Origin: Melioribacter sp.
GTDB taxonomy: Bacteria > Bacteroidota > Ignavibacteria > Ignavibacteriales > Melioribacteraceae
Direction: 5' to 3'
Assembly: GCA_026417975.1 (NCBI GenBank)
Contig: JAOACD010000006.1
Span: forward strand, 1 to 64,000
Length of the DNA: 64,000 nucleotides
Shown: positions 18,536-27,840 of the stretch, in pieces
Layout of the letters: each line of letters opens with the position of its first letter
How positions within the stretch are numbered: the first letter of the stretch is position 1
Translations under genes and position numbers: made by a program
Notes under the pieces: model-generated
Seen by the model: the letters and a program-made list of their open reading frames with translations, nothing else
Databases searched by the model: none
What the model was told of the DNA's origin: nothing

Positions 18536-18613
18536 TACTCTCTCTAATCCGCTTTATGGCGGAAAAGTTTGCTTTTCATCCCATGCGGGACACAGGAAGC
18601 AAATACGAGAGTA
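18536..18613 (-). ncRNA. structured leader of rpsB, candidate S2 autoregulatory element
   Basis: Three-way junction drawn directly from complementarity: a closing 7-bp helix TACTCTC (minus strand 18613-18607) with GAGAGTA (18542-18536); arm B, a 7-bp stem TTTGCTT/AAGCAAA (18603-18597 with 18574-18568) topped by TCCC/GGGA; arm A, a 5-bp hairpin TCCGC/GCGGA (18563-18548). All helices are perfect complements. It ends 10 nt before the rpsB Shine-Dalgarno. S2 leaders that bind the S2 protein are known from gammaproteobacteria; that this is the counterpart is inference. Confidence 0.6.
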
Positions 18614-18636
18614 TGAATGGTTAATAAATTAGTTAA

Positions 18637-19023
18637 TTATCTCTTAGAGAACTGGAATCTCTTTCTTGCTTTCTTTTGTCCATATTTCTTTCTTTCGACC
18701 ATGCGAGGATCACGTCTTAGCAATCCTTCTTCTTTTAACAAGGGTCGAAAATCTGGATTTATATCTACAAGAGCTCTTGCAATACCAAGACGTATAGCAT
18801 CCGACTGTCCAGAAATGCCTCCTCCATTAACATTAACAAAGACGTCATATTTTCCCAAAGTCTGTGTAATTACTAATGGCAATAAAATATTATCACGATG
18901 TTCCTTAATAGGAAAATAATCTTCAAATTCTCGACCATTTACTGTTACTTTGCCAGACCCATTTCTTAAATAAACTCTGGCAACAGATGTTTTTCTTCTC
19001 CCTACAAAAATTTTATCTGCCAT
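18637..19023 (-). CDS. rpsI: 30S ribosomal protein S9
   Basis: Small-subunit protein whose C-terminal tail reaches the P-site tRNA. 128 aa, normal length. [20 protein letters not shown] at the N-terminus, [20 protein letters not shown] in the middle and the basic tail [16 protein letters not shown] are diagnostic. ATG at 19023 has GGAG about 8 nt upstream. Follows rplM by 66 bp in the canonical L13-S9 pair. Confidence 0.97.
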   Translation of the reverse strand: MADKIFVGRRKTSVARVYLRNGSGKVTVNGREFEDYFPIKEHRDNILLPLVITQTLGKYDVFVNVNGGGISGQSDAIRLGIARALVDINPDFRPLLKEEGLLRRDPRMVERKKYGQKKARKRFQFSKR

Positions 19024-19089
19024 TAAAGTACTCCATTATAAACTTAATAATTCTGGTTTCTGTGCTGCGTGGGGATGAGTTTCGCCAGC

Positions 19090-19476
19090 CTAGACTTTCA
19101 ATTTTCTAATTAATTTTCTACCCAATCTATTTTTCGGTAACATCCCCTTTACTGCATGTTCAATTACAAACTCTGGTTTTGTAGCCAAAAGTTCTTTGAA
19201 ACTCTTAATCTTAACACCACCAGGGTACATTGAGTGCTTAAAGTATGTTTTTAATTCTTCTCTTTTCCCTGTTACCTTAACTTTATCTGCATTGATTACT
19301 ATTACAAAATCTCCGTTATCCATATTAGGTGTAAAAACGGGTTTGTGTTTCCCTCTTATTATTCTCGCAATTTTTGAGGCAAGCCTACCTAAAACTTGGT
19401 CTTTGGCATCTACAAGATACCATTTCTTTTGTACTTCTTCTGATTTAATATATTTAGTTATCTTTTCTTGCTTCAA
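19090..19476 (-). CDS. rplM: 50S ribosomal protein L13
   Basis: Large-subunit assembly protein. [20 protein letters not shown] opens the domain, followed by [16 protein letters not shown], the YPGG motif and the end [14 protein letters not shown]. No ATG is available near the N-terminus. The likeliest start is TTG at 19476, which has GGAGGC centred 5-9 nt upstream (19481-19486); the next TTG upstream (19488) overlaps that site. This gives 128 aa, slightly shorter than the usual 142-150, the missing part being the C-terminus. Promoter at 19517-19547. Confidence 0.95.
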   Translation of the reverse strand: MKQEKITKYIKSEEVQKKWYLVDAKDQVLGRLASKIARIIRGKHKPVFTPNMDNGDFVIVINADKVKVTGKREELKTYFKHSMYPGGVKIKSFKELLATKPEFVIEHAVKGMLPKNRLGRKLIRKLKV

Positions 19477-19516
19477 GATAGCCTCCAAAAAAATAAAATC
19501 TATATTTCAAAGTCTT

Positions 19517-19547
19517 CAAATATATTCCTAAGAAAACAGAATGTCAA
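19517..19547 (-). promoter_or_regulatory. promoter of the rplM-rpsI translation block
   Basis: Perfect -35 TTGACA (19547-19542), 17-nt spacer, TATATTTG (19524-19517) on the minus strand. The downstream box fits both a sigma70 -10 and the Bacteroidota TAnnTTTG element. It lies about 40 bp upstream of the rplM start. Confidence 0.75.
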
Positions 19548-19610
19548 GAAATTAGAAATTTTAATTTTATTTGGAAGGTCTAAATTTGGTTTAACCTAAA
19601 TTTGATTTAA

Positions 19611-20141
19611 TTATTTCAATGTAAATCCCAAAGAGACACCTGCAAAGGGTCTGATAGATAAAACATGCTCGTATTTAACTCCTCTAAAAGGATTTGATTC
19701 ATCTATCCACTTTCCTTCTTTTTCAATAAAAAAAAGTGGAGTAAATAAAATTCTAAGTATAAAACCTCCATCGACCGGTTGATATCTATAACCAACCGAT
19801 AAAGACGGAACAAAAGAAGATTTAGTGCCATCACCAAACAAAGACGTAACTTTTGCATAAGTCAACCCTGCACCAAGCTCTAAATGATGTGCGTTTTTTT
19901 CTCCTGTAATATAATTTATTGATAATGGTAAACCTAAACCAAAAATAAGATAAGATAAGCCAACCCTTACTGTCCAATTTGGAGCAAACCTATAATCATA
20001 ATTAGCAGAAAATACAAGTCCTGAACCACCAAATTCAACATACATAGCATTAGAAGATATTCTATTAAGTAAAATTCTATCTTTATTATCATTGGCGTAT
20101 ATGTTCATTACTAAAATTAGAACAATAATACAAATTATCAT
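19611..20141 (-). CDS. small outer-membrane beta-barrel protein
   Basis: Exported protein of 176 aa, unknown function. The N-terminus has a hydrophobic signal segment (IICIIVLILVMNIYA). The rest shows eight or so alternating amphipathic strands (for example FGGSGLVFSANYDYRF, WTVRVGLSYLIFGLGLPLSI, HHLELGAGLTYAKV) and ends FAGVSLGFTLK, as in 8-stranded OmpX/OmpW-like barrels. ATG at 20141 has a strong GGGAGGGG site upstream. Two adjacent palindromes (20168-20198) lie in its leader or promoter. Not part of the ribosomal block, which has its own promoter downstream. Confidence 0.75.
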   Translation of the reverse strand: MIICIIVLILVMNIYANDNKDRILLNRISSNAMYVEFGGSGLVFSANYDYRFAPNWTVRVGLSYLIFGLGLPLSINYITGEKNAHHLELGAGLTYAKVTSLFGDGTKSSFVPSLSVGYRYQPVDGGFILRILFTPLFFIEKEGKWIDESNPFRGVKYEHVLSIRPFAGVSLGFTLK

Positions 20142-20167
20142 ATTCCCCTCCCTTGTTTATTAAAGAA

Positions 20168-20198
20168 TAATGTAAAAACATTATTACAAATATTGTAA
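20168..20198. promoter_or_regulatory. two adjacent perfect palindromes upstream of the small barrel gene
   Basis: TAATGT-AAAA-ACATTA (20168-20183) directly abuts TTACAA-ATA-TTGTAA (20184-20198), 27 to 57 bp upstream of the ATG at 20141. The arrangement suits a dimeric repressor or activator site; the binding protein is unknown. Confidence 0.4.
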
Positions 20199-20475
20199 AT
20201 GCTAAACTTACATCTAACAATTTTATTTTTTATAAAATATTATTCAACTTATTAACTAAACATTTTCCTATTCAATACTAATGTGTTTTTTTAGAATGTA
20301 ATATTACTGATATTTTATCATACGCATATTTTTCCGGTTCTTTTTGGCTTTAAAATCTAGATTAAATATCTCTATATATATTTTCATCTTGAATATTCAT
20401 CAACTTTATTTATACTCACTACCTCAAATTATCACAAAAACTTTCAATTTGCCCTTAGAGATATCTTCATTTGTA

Positions 20476-20537
20476 ATATCTATATTTAGTCAATCATAAC
20501 ATATCTATATTTAGTCATCATAACATATCTATATTTT
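20476..20537. repeat. short direct tandem repeat, two and a half copies
   Basis: A 25-nt unit at 20476-20500 (ATATCTATATTTAGTC then AATCATAAC), a 24-nt copy at 20501-20524 differing by one missing A, and a 13-nt partial copy to 20537. No spacers, so not a CRISPR array. It sits in the decayed region. Confidence 0.85.
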
Positions 20538-20634
20538 CATACCTTTGATAAACTTATTACTTTTAAATAAACCATATTTGTCTCAAATAGACTAATTTTC
20601 TGCTAAAGAACATTCATCAAATAATTTCTTTCAA

Positions 20635-20985
20635 CTTTGGATTTACTCGTAAATCATAATATCCTAAAATATTCAATTTCCAACGTTATTAACTTTGTTT
20701 TCCCATAATCTTTTAACTCAACAGCATAAAACTGTTCTATAGACCTTTTTGGTATTGGCAAAGGGAAAATATCTATACCTTTTAATATTTTTTTTCAGAT
20801 AAATTATCAAACATTTTATTTTCCACTTACAAATACATTAATTCCAAAGGATTATTTTAAAAATCTATAACACGACCATAAACATTAACTGAATCTTTTG
20901 CCAAGGTATTATGAAAAAGTAGTAAAATAAATGCTAACAATTTCAAATTCCTAGAATCACTTAATTGTAAGTATTTGACAATCAT
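20635..20985 (-). pseudogene. degraded gene for an exported carboxypeptidase-regulatory-like domain protein
   Basis: Remnant read by translating the minus strand by hand. From ATG 20985 there is a signal-peptide-like start (LKLLAFILLLFHNTLA) followed by DSVNVYGRVIDF and then a stop at 20857. In another frame GINVFVSGK follows at once (20845-20819), so the joined reading GRVIDF..NNPL..GINVFVSGK fits the first strands of a CarboxypepD_reg-like domain of Bacteroidota surface proteins. After an A8 run a third stretch of about 45 open codons contains ILKGIDIFPLPIPK and EQFYAVELKDYGKTKLIT, then NILGYYDLRVNP after a further shift. At least three frame changes make a functional product unlikely. How far the original gene extended cannot be told. 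Confidence 0.5.
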
Positions 20986-21301
20986 TTGAATCACCTAAAT
21001 ATGCTTTATAATCATAGGCTGTTAAGTTGGAAAATAATCACTAATAAATAAAGTTAATAAGAATAAAAATCCAATTTTATTTTTTCAAAGCTTTTATAGA
21101 TTGGTAAAAAATAGAATCAATTTCAAATCATTCTTTTATCTATAATTATAACCAATCACTATATACTTAACTAAAATAGTTTTTCAAGCTGTAAGTATAA
21201 TTCTTGATAATGAAAAGTTAAAAATATTTTAATGAACTTCGAGTAATATTTTTTTATATGCATTTTCTAAATATCTTACTAAATAAAAATTATACAAATA
21301 A

Positions 21302-23863
21302 ATGAGTCCAGAATATATTTTAAAAAATTTTTTTGGATTTGATAAGTTCAGATTATCACAAAAAGAAATAATCGATTCGATTATTGCAGGGAATAATGTT
21401 CTTGCAGTATTACCAACTGGTGGAGGAAAATCTTTATGCTACCAAATTCCTGCTTTGCTAACTGAATCTTTGTCTATTGTTATTTCACCTCTTATTGCCC
21501 TCATGAAAGACCAGGTTGATTCAATAAATAAAAAAGAAAAAGTTGCAGCATATATAAATAGCACACTTTCACATAAAGAAATTCAAGCGGTTATTAATGA
21601 TATTTACAAAAAGAAGATAAAAATTTTATATCTCTCCCCAGAAAAATTAGATAATATACAATTTGCTGAAACAATAAAATCACTAAACCCATATTACCTC
21701 TTTGTAGATGAAGCTCATTGCATAAGTGAATGGGGACATAATTTCAGGCCAAGTTACAGAAAAATAAAACTTTTCGCTGAATACATTGGTATTAAACATA
21801 TATCAGCATTTACAGCTACAGCTACTGAAGAGGTTAGAAAAGATATTATCGAACAACTTGGGCTTCACAATGCTAAAGTTTTTGTAGCTGGATTTGAAAG
21901 AAATAACTTTTATCTAAATGTAATTAAAACAAAAGATAAAAAAGAAACCATTCTGAAATTAATTTCTTCTGACTCTATTCCTGCAATTATTTATACAGCT
22001 ACTAGAAAATTAGCGGAGGAATTATTCGAAAATTTGAAATTACACAAGTTCAATTGTACTTTTTACCATGCTGGGTTAAATTCAACTGTGCGCCGAATAA
22101 TTCAAGACGACTTCTTAGAAGGCAGAATAAATTTAATAATTGCAACCAAAGCTTTTGGAATGGGCATTGATAAAAGTGACATTCGTACTGTTATTCATTA
22201 CAATCTTCCTTCTAATATTGAAAATTATTATCAGGAAATTGGAAGAGCTGGTAGAGATGGTAATCCAGCATATATCTACTTATTGTTCGATGAAAATGAT
22301 ATTTCTATACAAGAATACTTTATAAAAAATTCTTTCCCTACAAAAACACAAATAGAAACAGTATATAATGCTATTTGTGATTATGGAAGAGTCGCCTTAA
22401 ATAGTAAATCAGACACCCAAATACCAATAGATAATAATTTACTTTCATTTTTAATTTCAAAAGGAATAAACAAAACATTATTAGATTCATCAATAAAAAT
22501 ATTAGAAGATTCTAATTATCTAAAAATATTACCTGAATTCTTACAAAAACACTCAGCCCAAATTTTACCAGATGCTAAAAAATTAAATCTAATCGTAAAT
22601 AAAATTAATAACAATGAACTAAAAAACATTATTTTGTTCTTAACAAGAGAATATGGAGATAAAATTTTTAGAAATAAAGTTAACTTAAATTTATTGCATC
22701 TTTCTGAAATACTAAATTGTGAAATTGAAGTATTAATTAATTACCTTGAACTCTTAAGTGATGCAGGGATATTATTATATGAACAACCATCTAAATTTAC
22801 TACCGTATCTCTAACAAAAGAAAGAATTAAAAGCGAATACCTGCAATTAGATTTAACTAAAACAGAAGTCCTTTATAATCATTATAAAAATAAACTACAC
22901 GAAATGATAAACTATGTAAATTCAAATGATTGTAGATTTTCTTTCATCTTAAGATATTTTGGAGAATCTATAGATAACTACAAATGTGGTAAATGTGATA
23001 ATTGTACTGGTCAAAATAACACAATCTTTTCACAAGATTATTTAAAGAATCATATAATAACTACACTTGAAATAACTAAAAGAAAAATTACTAAAAAAGA
23101 GTTAATCGAAATTCTAAAGGGAAAAAACATTAAATACCAAAATTTTCCTTCATATGGGACATGTATCCACTATTCATCAAAAGAAATTGAATCTGCTTTG
23201 GATATATTAAAAGAAGAGGAAAAAATTTTTATTAATAATGAATTAATAATTCCCAAAAGCACTAATAGCAAATTATTTGACATTGATAATAATTCTAACA
23301 TTAACTATGAAGAACAATTAGAGTTGTTCAATAGACTTAGGCAAATACGTAAAGAGGCTTCAGAAAAATTTAATCAACCTGTTCAAATCATTTGTCCCGA
23401 TGAAACGTTAAGGCTTATATCAAAAATTCGGCCTAAAACTTTCAGCGAATTAATTAACATTGATGGTTTTAATAAAAGAATGTTTAATAAGGTAGGAGAA
23501 GAATTTCTTCGTGCTATTAAAGAATTTGAAAATTGTAAAAAAATAAAGAATAAAATTGAAGAAAAAAATTTATCATTATCGTCATATCAAATTTTAGAAT
23601 TAATACAAAAAAAATACTCATTAGAAGAAATAGCTTCTTTAACAAAACTACCCGAATCAATAATTTCAATACAAATAGAAATATTATTAGAAGCTATACC
23701 ACAATTAGAAATTAATTCTTTATTTGAAAAAGGGGAGCTAGAGAAAATTTATAAAAAAATAGATGAGGGCTATTTCGATTTAAAAGAATTACGTAAAGCA
23801 CTTGATGAAAAAATAAGTTATGCAAAATTAAGAATCGCTCTTGCTAAAAGAAGAGTTAGTTAA
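21302..23863 (+). CDS. recQ: RecQ-family ATP-dependent DNA helicase with extended C-terminus
   Basis: 3'-5' superfamily 2 helicase for recombination and fork repair. 853 aa, longer than the 600-730 usual. Helicase core: TGGGKS Walker A (about residues 39-44), DEAHCISEWGH box (136 onwards), TATATEEV (motif III), FGMGIDKSDIR and the QEIGRAGRDG motif VI. The RQC zinc site CGKCDNC lies near residue 561. A HRDC-like helical domain spans about 675-740 (FNRLRQIRKEASEKF and INIDGFNKRMFNKVGEEF) and a helix-turn-helix (HTH_40-like) tail about 755-853. The ATG at 21302 has no visible Shine-Dalgarno. Its 3' end overlaps the convergent lipoprotein gene by 8 bp. Confidence 0.93.
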   Translation: MSPEYILKNFFGFDKFRLSQKEIIDSIIAGNNVLAVLPTGGGKSLCYQIPALLTESLSIVISPLIALMKDQVDSINKKEKVAAYINSTLSHKEIQAVINDIYKKKIKILYLSPEKLDNIQFAETIKSLNPYYLFVDEAHCISEWGHNFRPSYRKIKLFAEYIGIKHISAFTATATEEVRKDIIEQLGLHNAKVFVAGFERNNFYLNVIKTKDKKETILKLISSDSIPAIIYTATRKLAEELFENLKLHKFNCTFYHAGLNSTVRRIIQDDFLEGRINLIIATKAFGMGIDKSDIRTVIHYNLPSNIENYYQEIGRAGRDGNPAYIYLLFDENDISIQEYFIKNSFPTKTQIETVYNAICDYGRVALNSKSDTQIPIDNNLLSFLISKGINKTLLDSSIKILEDSNYLKILPEFLQKHSAQILPDAKKLNLIVNKINNNELKNIILFLTREYGDKIFRNKVNLNLLHLSEILNCEIEVLINYLELLSDAGILLYEQPSKFTTVSLTKERIKSEYLQLDLTKTEVLYNHYKNKLHEMINYVNSNDCRFSFILRYFGESIDNYKCGKCDNCTGQNNTIFSQDYLKNHIITTLEITKRKITKKELIEILKGKNIKYQNFPSYGTCIHYSSKEIESALDILKEEEKIFINNELIIPKSTNSKLFDIDNNSNINYEEQLELFNRLRQIRKEASEKFNQPVQIICPDETLRLISKIRPKTFSELINIDGFNKRMFNKVGEEFLRAIKEFENCKKIKNKIEEKNLSLSSYQILELIQKKYSLEEIASLTKLPESIISIQIEILLEAIPQLEINSLFEKGELEKIYKKIDEGYFDLKELRKALDEKISYAKLRIALAKRRVS

Positions 23864-24194
23864 CCGCGCCTACTTTATTTAATTCATTTAAATATGCTTC
23901 TGCTCTTTTAAAAAAATCTTGCCATTTATTTTGATCTGTTTTCAAGCTTTTAAGGTAATTCTCAAAATCAATTTTAGAGATATTATAACTTCGGAATAAT
24001 TCATTTTGGTATTTTCTAAGCGTATCTTGGTTATAAGAATACTTTTCGTGGATTATTATGTTTTCGACATAAACACGAATTGCAATATTATCATCAAGCT
24101 TTTTGTTTTTACAACTAAAAAGAACTAATGAAATAAGAATAAAAATAAAAAAACTATTTCTTTTTACTTGCTTCAAATAATATTCTCTTTTCAC
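23856..24194 (-). CDS. DUF4296-like lipoprotein
   Basis: Small lipoprotein, 112 aa. A hydrophobic signal followed by the lipobox LVLFSC precedes a helical domain with IIIHEKYSYNQDTL and YNISKIDFENYLKSL, the pattern of DUF4296 proteins of Bacteroidota, whose role is unknown. The start is uncertain: no ATG exists; GTG at 24194 overlaps the end of the rhomboid gene by 41 nt, while TTG at 24176 would also keep the signal peptide. Transcribed with the rhomboid gene; its last bases overlap recQ head-on. Confidence 0.72.
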   Translation of the reverse strand: MKREYYLKQVKRNSFFIFILISLVLFSCKNKKLDDNIAIRVYVENIIIHEKYSYNQDTLRKYQNELFRSYNISKIDFENYLKSLKTDQNKWQDFFKRAEAYLNELNKVGAVN

Positions 24195-25071
24195 GTTCTG
24201 TTAAACTTTTATAGCCGCTTTGACTAATTTTATCTAATATTCTATCTATTTCTTCCTGAGTAATTTCTTCTTCTTTTTCAGAGTTAATTTCATAGAATTC
24301 TGCTTCTTCTATGTCTTGAGAAAAAGAAGGTTTACGAAATCTAGAAGAAAATTTATAAGAAGATTTTTTTCTATGGAAGTTAAATATTCTGTCAAATCGA
24401 AAATCATATCTTTTATCAATAAGAATAAACAAAAATCCCGTAACAGCTCCTCCTATATGAGCAAGATGAGCCACTAAAGTAGGTTCGTTAACGGACAAAA
24501 ATTCAATTACCACAAGAAATGCTATTAGATATTTAGCTTTAATTGGAATTAAAAAATATAAAAATATATATCTATCTGGGAAAAACATTGCAAAAGCAAT
24601 CATAATTCCAAATACTGCACCAGAAGCTCCAATTGTCGGAGCTAGTGATTCAGAAAAAACTGGAGCTAAAAATAATTGAAATAGTCCAGCACCAAAACCA
24701 CACAAAAGATAATAAGCTAAAAATTTACGAGAGCCCATTAAATTTTCTAATTCCATACCAAACATCCATAAAGTAAACATGTTAAAAAGAATATGTGTAA
24801 AATCACCGTGCATAAACTGATAGGTAAGAAATTGCCAAATCTTAAAATTGTAAGGCATACCTGCACTATCAATACCATTCAATGGATTTAATGCAAAATA
24901 TCTATTTAAAAAGTACCAACCTGGAACTCCATTAAATGTAATATTATCAAAAATCATCTGTATTAAAAAAACTGCAATATTTATAATCAATAAATTTTTT
25001 ATAACTGGTGGGAAAAACGAAAAACCACCAAAACCAGAGGGTCTATAATAATCTCTTGAATCTATTCCCAT
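24154..25071 (-). CDS. rhomboid-family intramembrane serine protease
   Basis: Integral membrane protease with six predicted helices. The catalytic serine is in GASGAVFG (about residue 147) and the catalytic histidine in AHLAHIGGAVTGF (about residue 203); the L1-loop region FLTYQFMHGDFTHILFNMFTLWMFG with the conserved H and N is intact. After the membrane part a charged cytosolic tail of about 75 residues is rich in Glu and Lys and ends RILFEASKKK. 305 aa in total. ATG at 25071 has AGGA 6 nt upstream. Substrate unknown. Coupled to the overlapping DUF4296 lipoprotein gene. Confidence 0.92.
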   Translation of the reverse strand: MGIDSRDYYRPSGFGGFSFFPPVIKNLLIINIAVFLIQMIFDNITFNGVPGWYFLNRYFALNPLNGIDSAGMPYNFKIWQFLTYQFMHGDFTHILFNMFTLWMFGMELENLMGSRKFLAYYLLCGFGAGLFQLFLAPVFSESLAPTIGASGAVFGIMIAFAMFFPDRYIFLYFLIPIKAKYLIAFLVVIEFLSVNEPTLVAHLAHIGGAVTGFLFILIDKRYDFRFDRIFNFHRKKSSYKFSSRFRKPSFSQDIEEAEFYEINSEKEEEITQEEIDRILDKISQSGYKSLTEREKRILFEASKKK

Positions 25072-25130
25072 TTAAGTCCTTTTTTTACATTTCAGTTATA
25101 AAATTATAATTTCTTTCAATAATTATCCAA

Positions 25131-25205
25131 AAAATTAAGAGCAAGAGTACAATACAATAAAAGTTGAAAAAAGTCTATAATATTATTACTGTACTCTTGC
25201 TCTTT
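25131..25205 (-). terminator. intrinsic terminator after pgk, with an unusually large loop
   Basis: A 15-bp perfect stem, AAGAGCAAGAGTACA (25137-25151) with TGTACTCTTGCTCTT (25190-25204), closes a 38-nt loop. On the minus strand it is followed by AATTTTTTGG. It starts 8 bp beyond the pgk stop. Confidence 0.75.
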
Positions 25206-25212
25206 AAGAAAA

Positions 25213-26412
25213 TCAATTATCATCATTTAATGCGGCAACACCAGGTAAAACTTTACCTTCCAAAAATTCGAGCGAAGCTCCACCTCCAGTAGAAACATGA
25301 GATACTTTATCTTCAAGTCCTGCTTTTTTAATTGCAGCTGCTGAATCTCCACCACCAATAATGGTAATAGCACCTTTTTCTGTAGCTTCTGCTAATGCTT
25401 GAGCTATTGCTACAGTACCTTTTGCAAAATTATCAAATTCAAAAACACCAAGGGGTCCATTCCATATTATTGTTTTACTTTCCAATATAACTTTACGAAA
25501 TTCTTCAATAGTCTTTGGTCCAATATCAAGACCCATTTTATCGGGTGGAATTTTATCTGAATCAACTACTATTGAAGGTGATTCATTTTTAAATTCATCA
25601 GCAACAACATTATCAACTGGTAATAAAACTTTTGCATTAGACTTTTTGAATTTCTCGAGTGTCTCTTTTGCTAAATCAATTTTCTCTTCTTCGAGCAATG
25701 ATTTTCCAATTTCGTAACCCATTGCTTTATAAAAAGTATAAGCCATACCTCCACCAATGAGAAGATTATCTACTTTAGGTAAAAGATTTTCTATTACATC
25801 AATTTTACCTGAGATTTTTGAACCGCCTAGAATTGCAGTAAACGGGCGGACTGGATTTGCAATTGCCTCGCCAAGATAGTCTAACTCTTTTTGCATTAAA
25901 TAACCAGCAGCACAAATCTTAATAAATCTTGTAACTCCTTCTGTTGAGGCATGAGCACGATGTGCACTACCAAATGCATCATTAATATAAACATCTCCTA
26001 GTTCTGCTAACTGTTGTGCGAATGCCGGGTCATTCTTTTCTTCTTCTGCATGAAAACGTAAATTTTCTAGAAGAAGTACTTCTCCCTCCTTCATAGCATT
26101 TACAATAGTTTTAACTTGTTCTCCTACACAATCCGGAGCAAATTTAACATCCATATCAAGTAGTTCTCCTAATCGAACAGCAACAGGTTTTAAAGTATAT
26201 TTTGGATTTGGAGCCCCTTTTGGTCTTCCAAGATGACTCATCAAAATACATTTACCACCATCATTAATTATTTTTTTAATAGTTGGCAATGCTGCTCTAA
26301 TTCTAAGATCATCCGTTATATTCATATTTTCATCGTAAGGAACATTAAAATCAACACGAACAAGAACTCTTTTACCTTTTAAGTCGACTTTGTCGATGCT
26401 AAGTTTTTTCAT
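25213..26412 (-). CDS. pgk: phosphoglycerate kinase
   Basis: Glycolytic enzyme that converts 1,3-bisphosphoglycerate and ADP to 3-phosphoglycerate and ATP. 399 aa, standard. [15 protein letters not shown], the substrate-binding [46 protein letters not shown] and the C-terminal [23 protein letters not shown] motifs are all intact. ATG at 26412 is preceded by TAGGAGGATAAT. It follows gap by 113 bp, but a strong terminator lies between them, so expression of the two may be set separately. Confidence 0.98.
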   Translation of the reverse strand: MKKLSIDKVDLKGKRVLVRVDFNVPYDENMNITDDLRIRAALPTIKKIINDGGKCILMSHLGRPKGAPNPKYTLKPVAVRLGELLDMDVKFAPDCVGEQVKTIVNAMKEGEVLLLENLRFHAEEEKNDPAFAQQLAELGDVYINDAFGSAHRAHASTEGVTRFIKICAAGYLMQKELDYLGEAIANPVRPFTAILGGSKISGKIDVIENLLPKVDNLLIGGGMAYTFYKAMGYEIGKSLLEEEKIDLAKETLEKFKKSNAKVLLPVDNVVADEFKNESPSIVVDSDKIPPDKMGLDIGPKTIEEFRKVILESKTIIWNGPLGVFEFDNFAKGTVAIAQALAEATEKGAITIIGGGDSAAAIKKAGLEDKVSHVSTGGGASLEFLEGKVLPGVAALNDDN

Positions 26413-26469
26413 ATTATCCTCCTATTTAGGAAATTTTTAAACACAAGTTAAAAGCAAAAATGGACATAT

Positions 26470-26507
26470 ACAAAAAAGACGCAGCCGAAAAATTCGGACT
26501 GCGTCTT
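26470..26507 (-). terminator. intrinsic terminator after gap
   Basis: Strong two-part stem: AAGACGCAG with CTGCGTCTT and, inside it, CCGAA with TTCGG (26476-26507), followed on the minus strand by six T. It lies 18 bp after the gap stop. Confidence 0.93.
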
Positions 26508-26525
26508 AAGAAATAATTACAAAAA

Positions 26526-27662
<1,137 letters not shown>

Positions 27663-27746
27663 TTTATAGGTATTATTATTTTATTTGTTTAAAATTTTTC
27701 CATTTTTGGATTTGAATTTCTTACTTATTGAGGAACTAATAACTGT

Positions 27747-27778
27747 TTTTCTTAGCTTTTTAATCTAAGAAAATTTTT
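27747..27778 (+). terminator. terminator-like hairpin upstream of the Crp/Fnr gene
   Basis: TTTTCTTAG (27747-27755) pairs perfectly with CTAAGAAAA (27765-27773), then TTTTT. Read in the direction of the regulator gene, 62 bp before its ATG, it could attenuate its transcript or be an AT-rich operator. Low G+C in the stem makes it weak as a terminator. Confidence 0.35.
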
Positions 27779-27840
27779 GTGATTAATTTTGAAAGAATTA
27801 TTATTAAACGATAATTATTTCAAAAAATAAAGGGGGTGTT

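Larger units (their letters stand above)
20142..21301 (+). other. 1.16 kb AT-rich gene-poor stretch
   Basis: No intact gene is visible between the small barrel gene and recQ. The stretch holds two palindromes at 20168-20198, a 24-25 bp tandem repeat at 20476-20537, and the remains of a secreted-protein gene on the minus strand at 20635-20985. Further protein-like scraps, all with stops, occur on the minus strand between about 20290 and 20400. The 300 bp before recQ (21000-21301) is very AT-rich with no clear promoter. Confidence 0.6.

Noticed and set aside
19563-19605. Inverted repeat between the small barrel gene and the rplM promoter as a terminator
   Set aside because: The stem has a bulge and no T-run follows on the minus strand.
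20476-20537. Possible CRISPR array
   Set aside because: The two and a half copies are directly abutting, without unique spacers, and no cas genes are in the window.
23019-23066. Second zinc site or intein in RecQ because of its length
   Set aside because: The extra length is accounted for by the HRDC-like and helix-turn-helix C-terminal domains; no intein motifs are seen.
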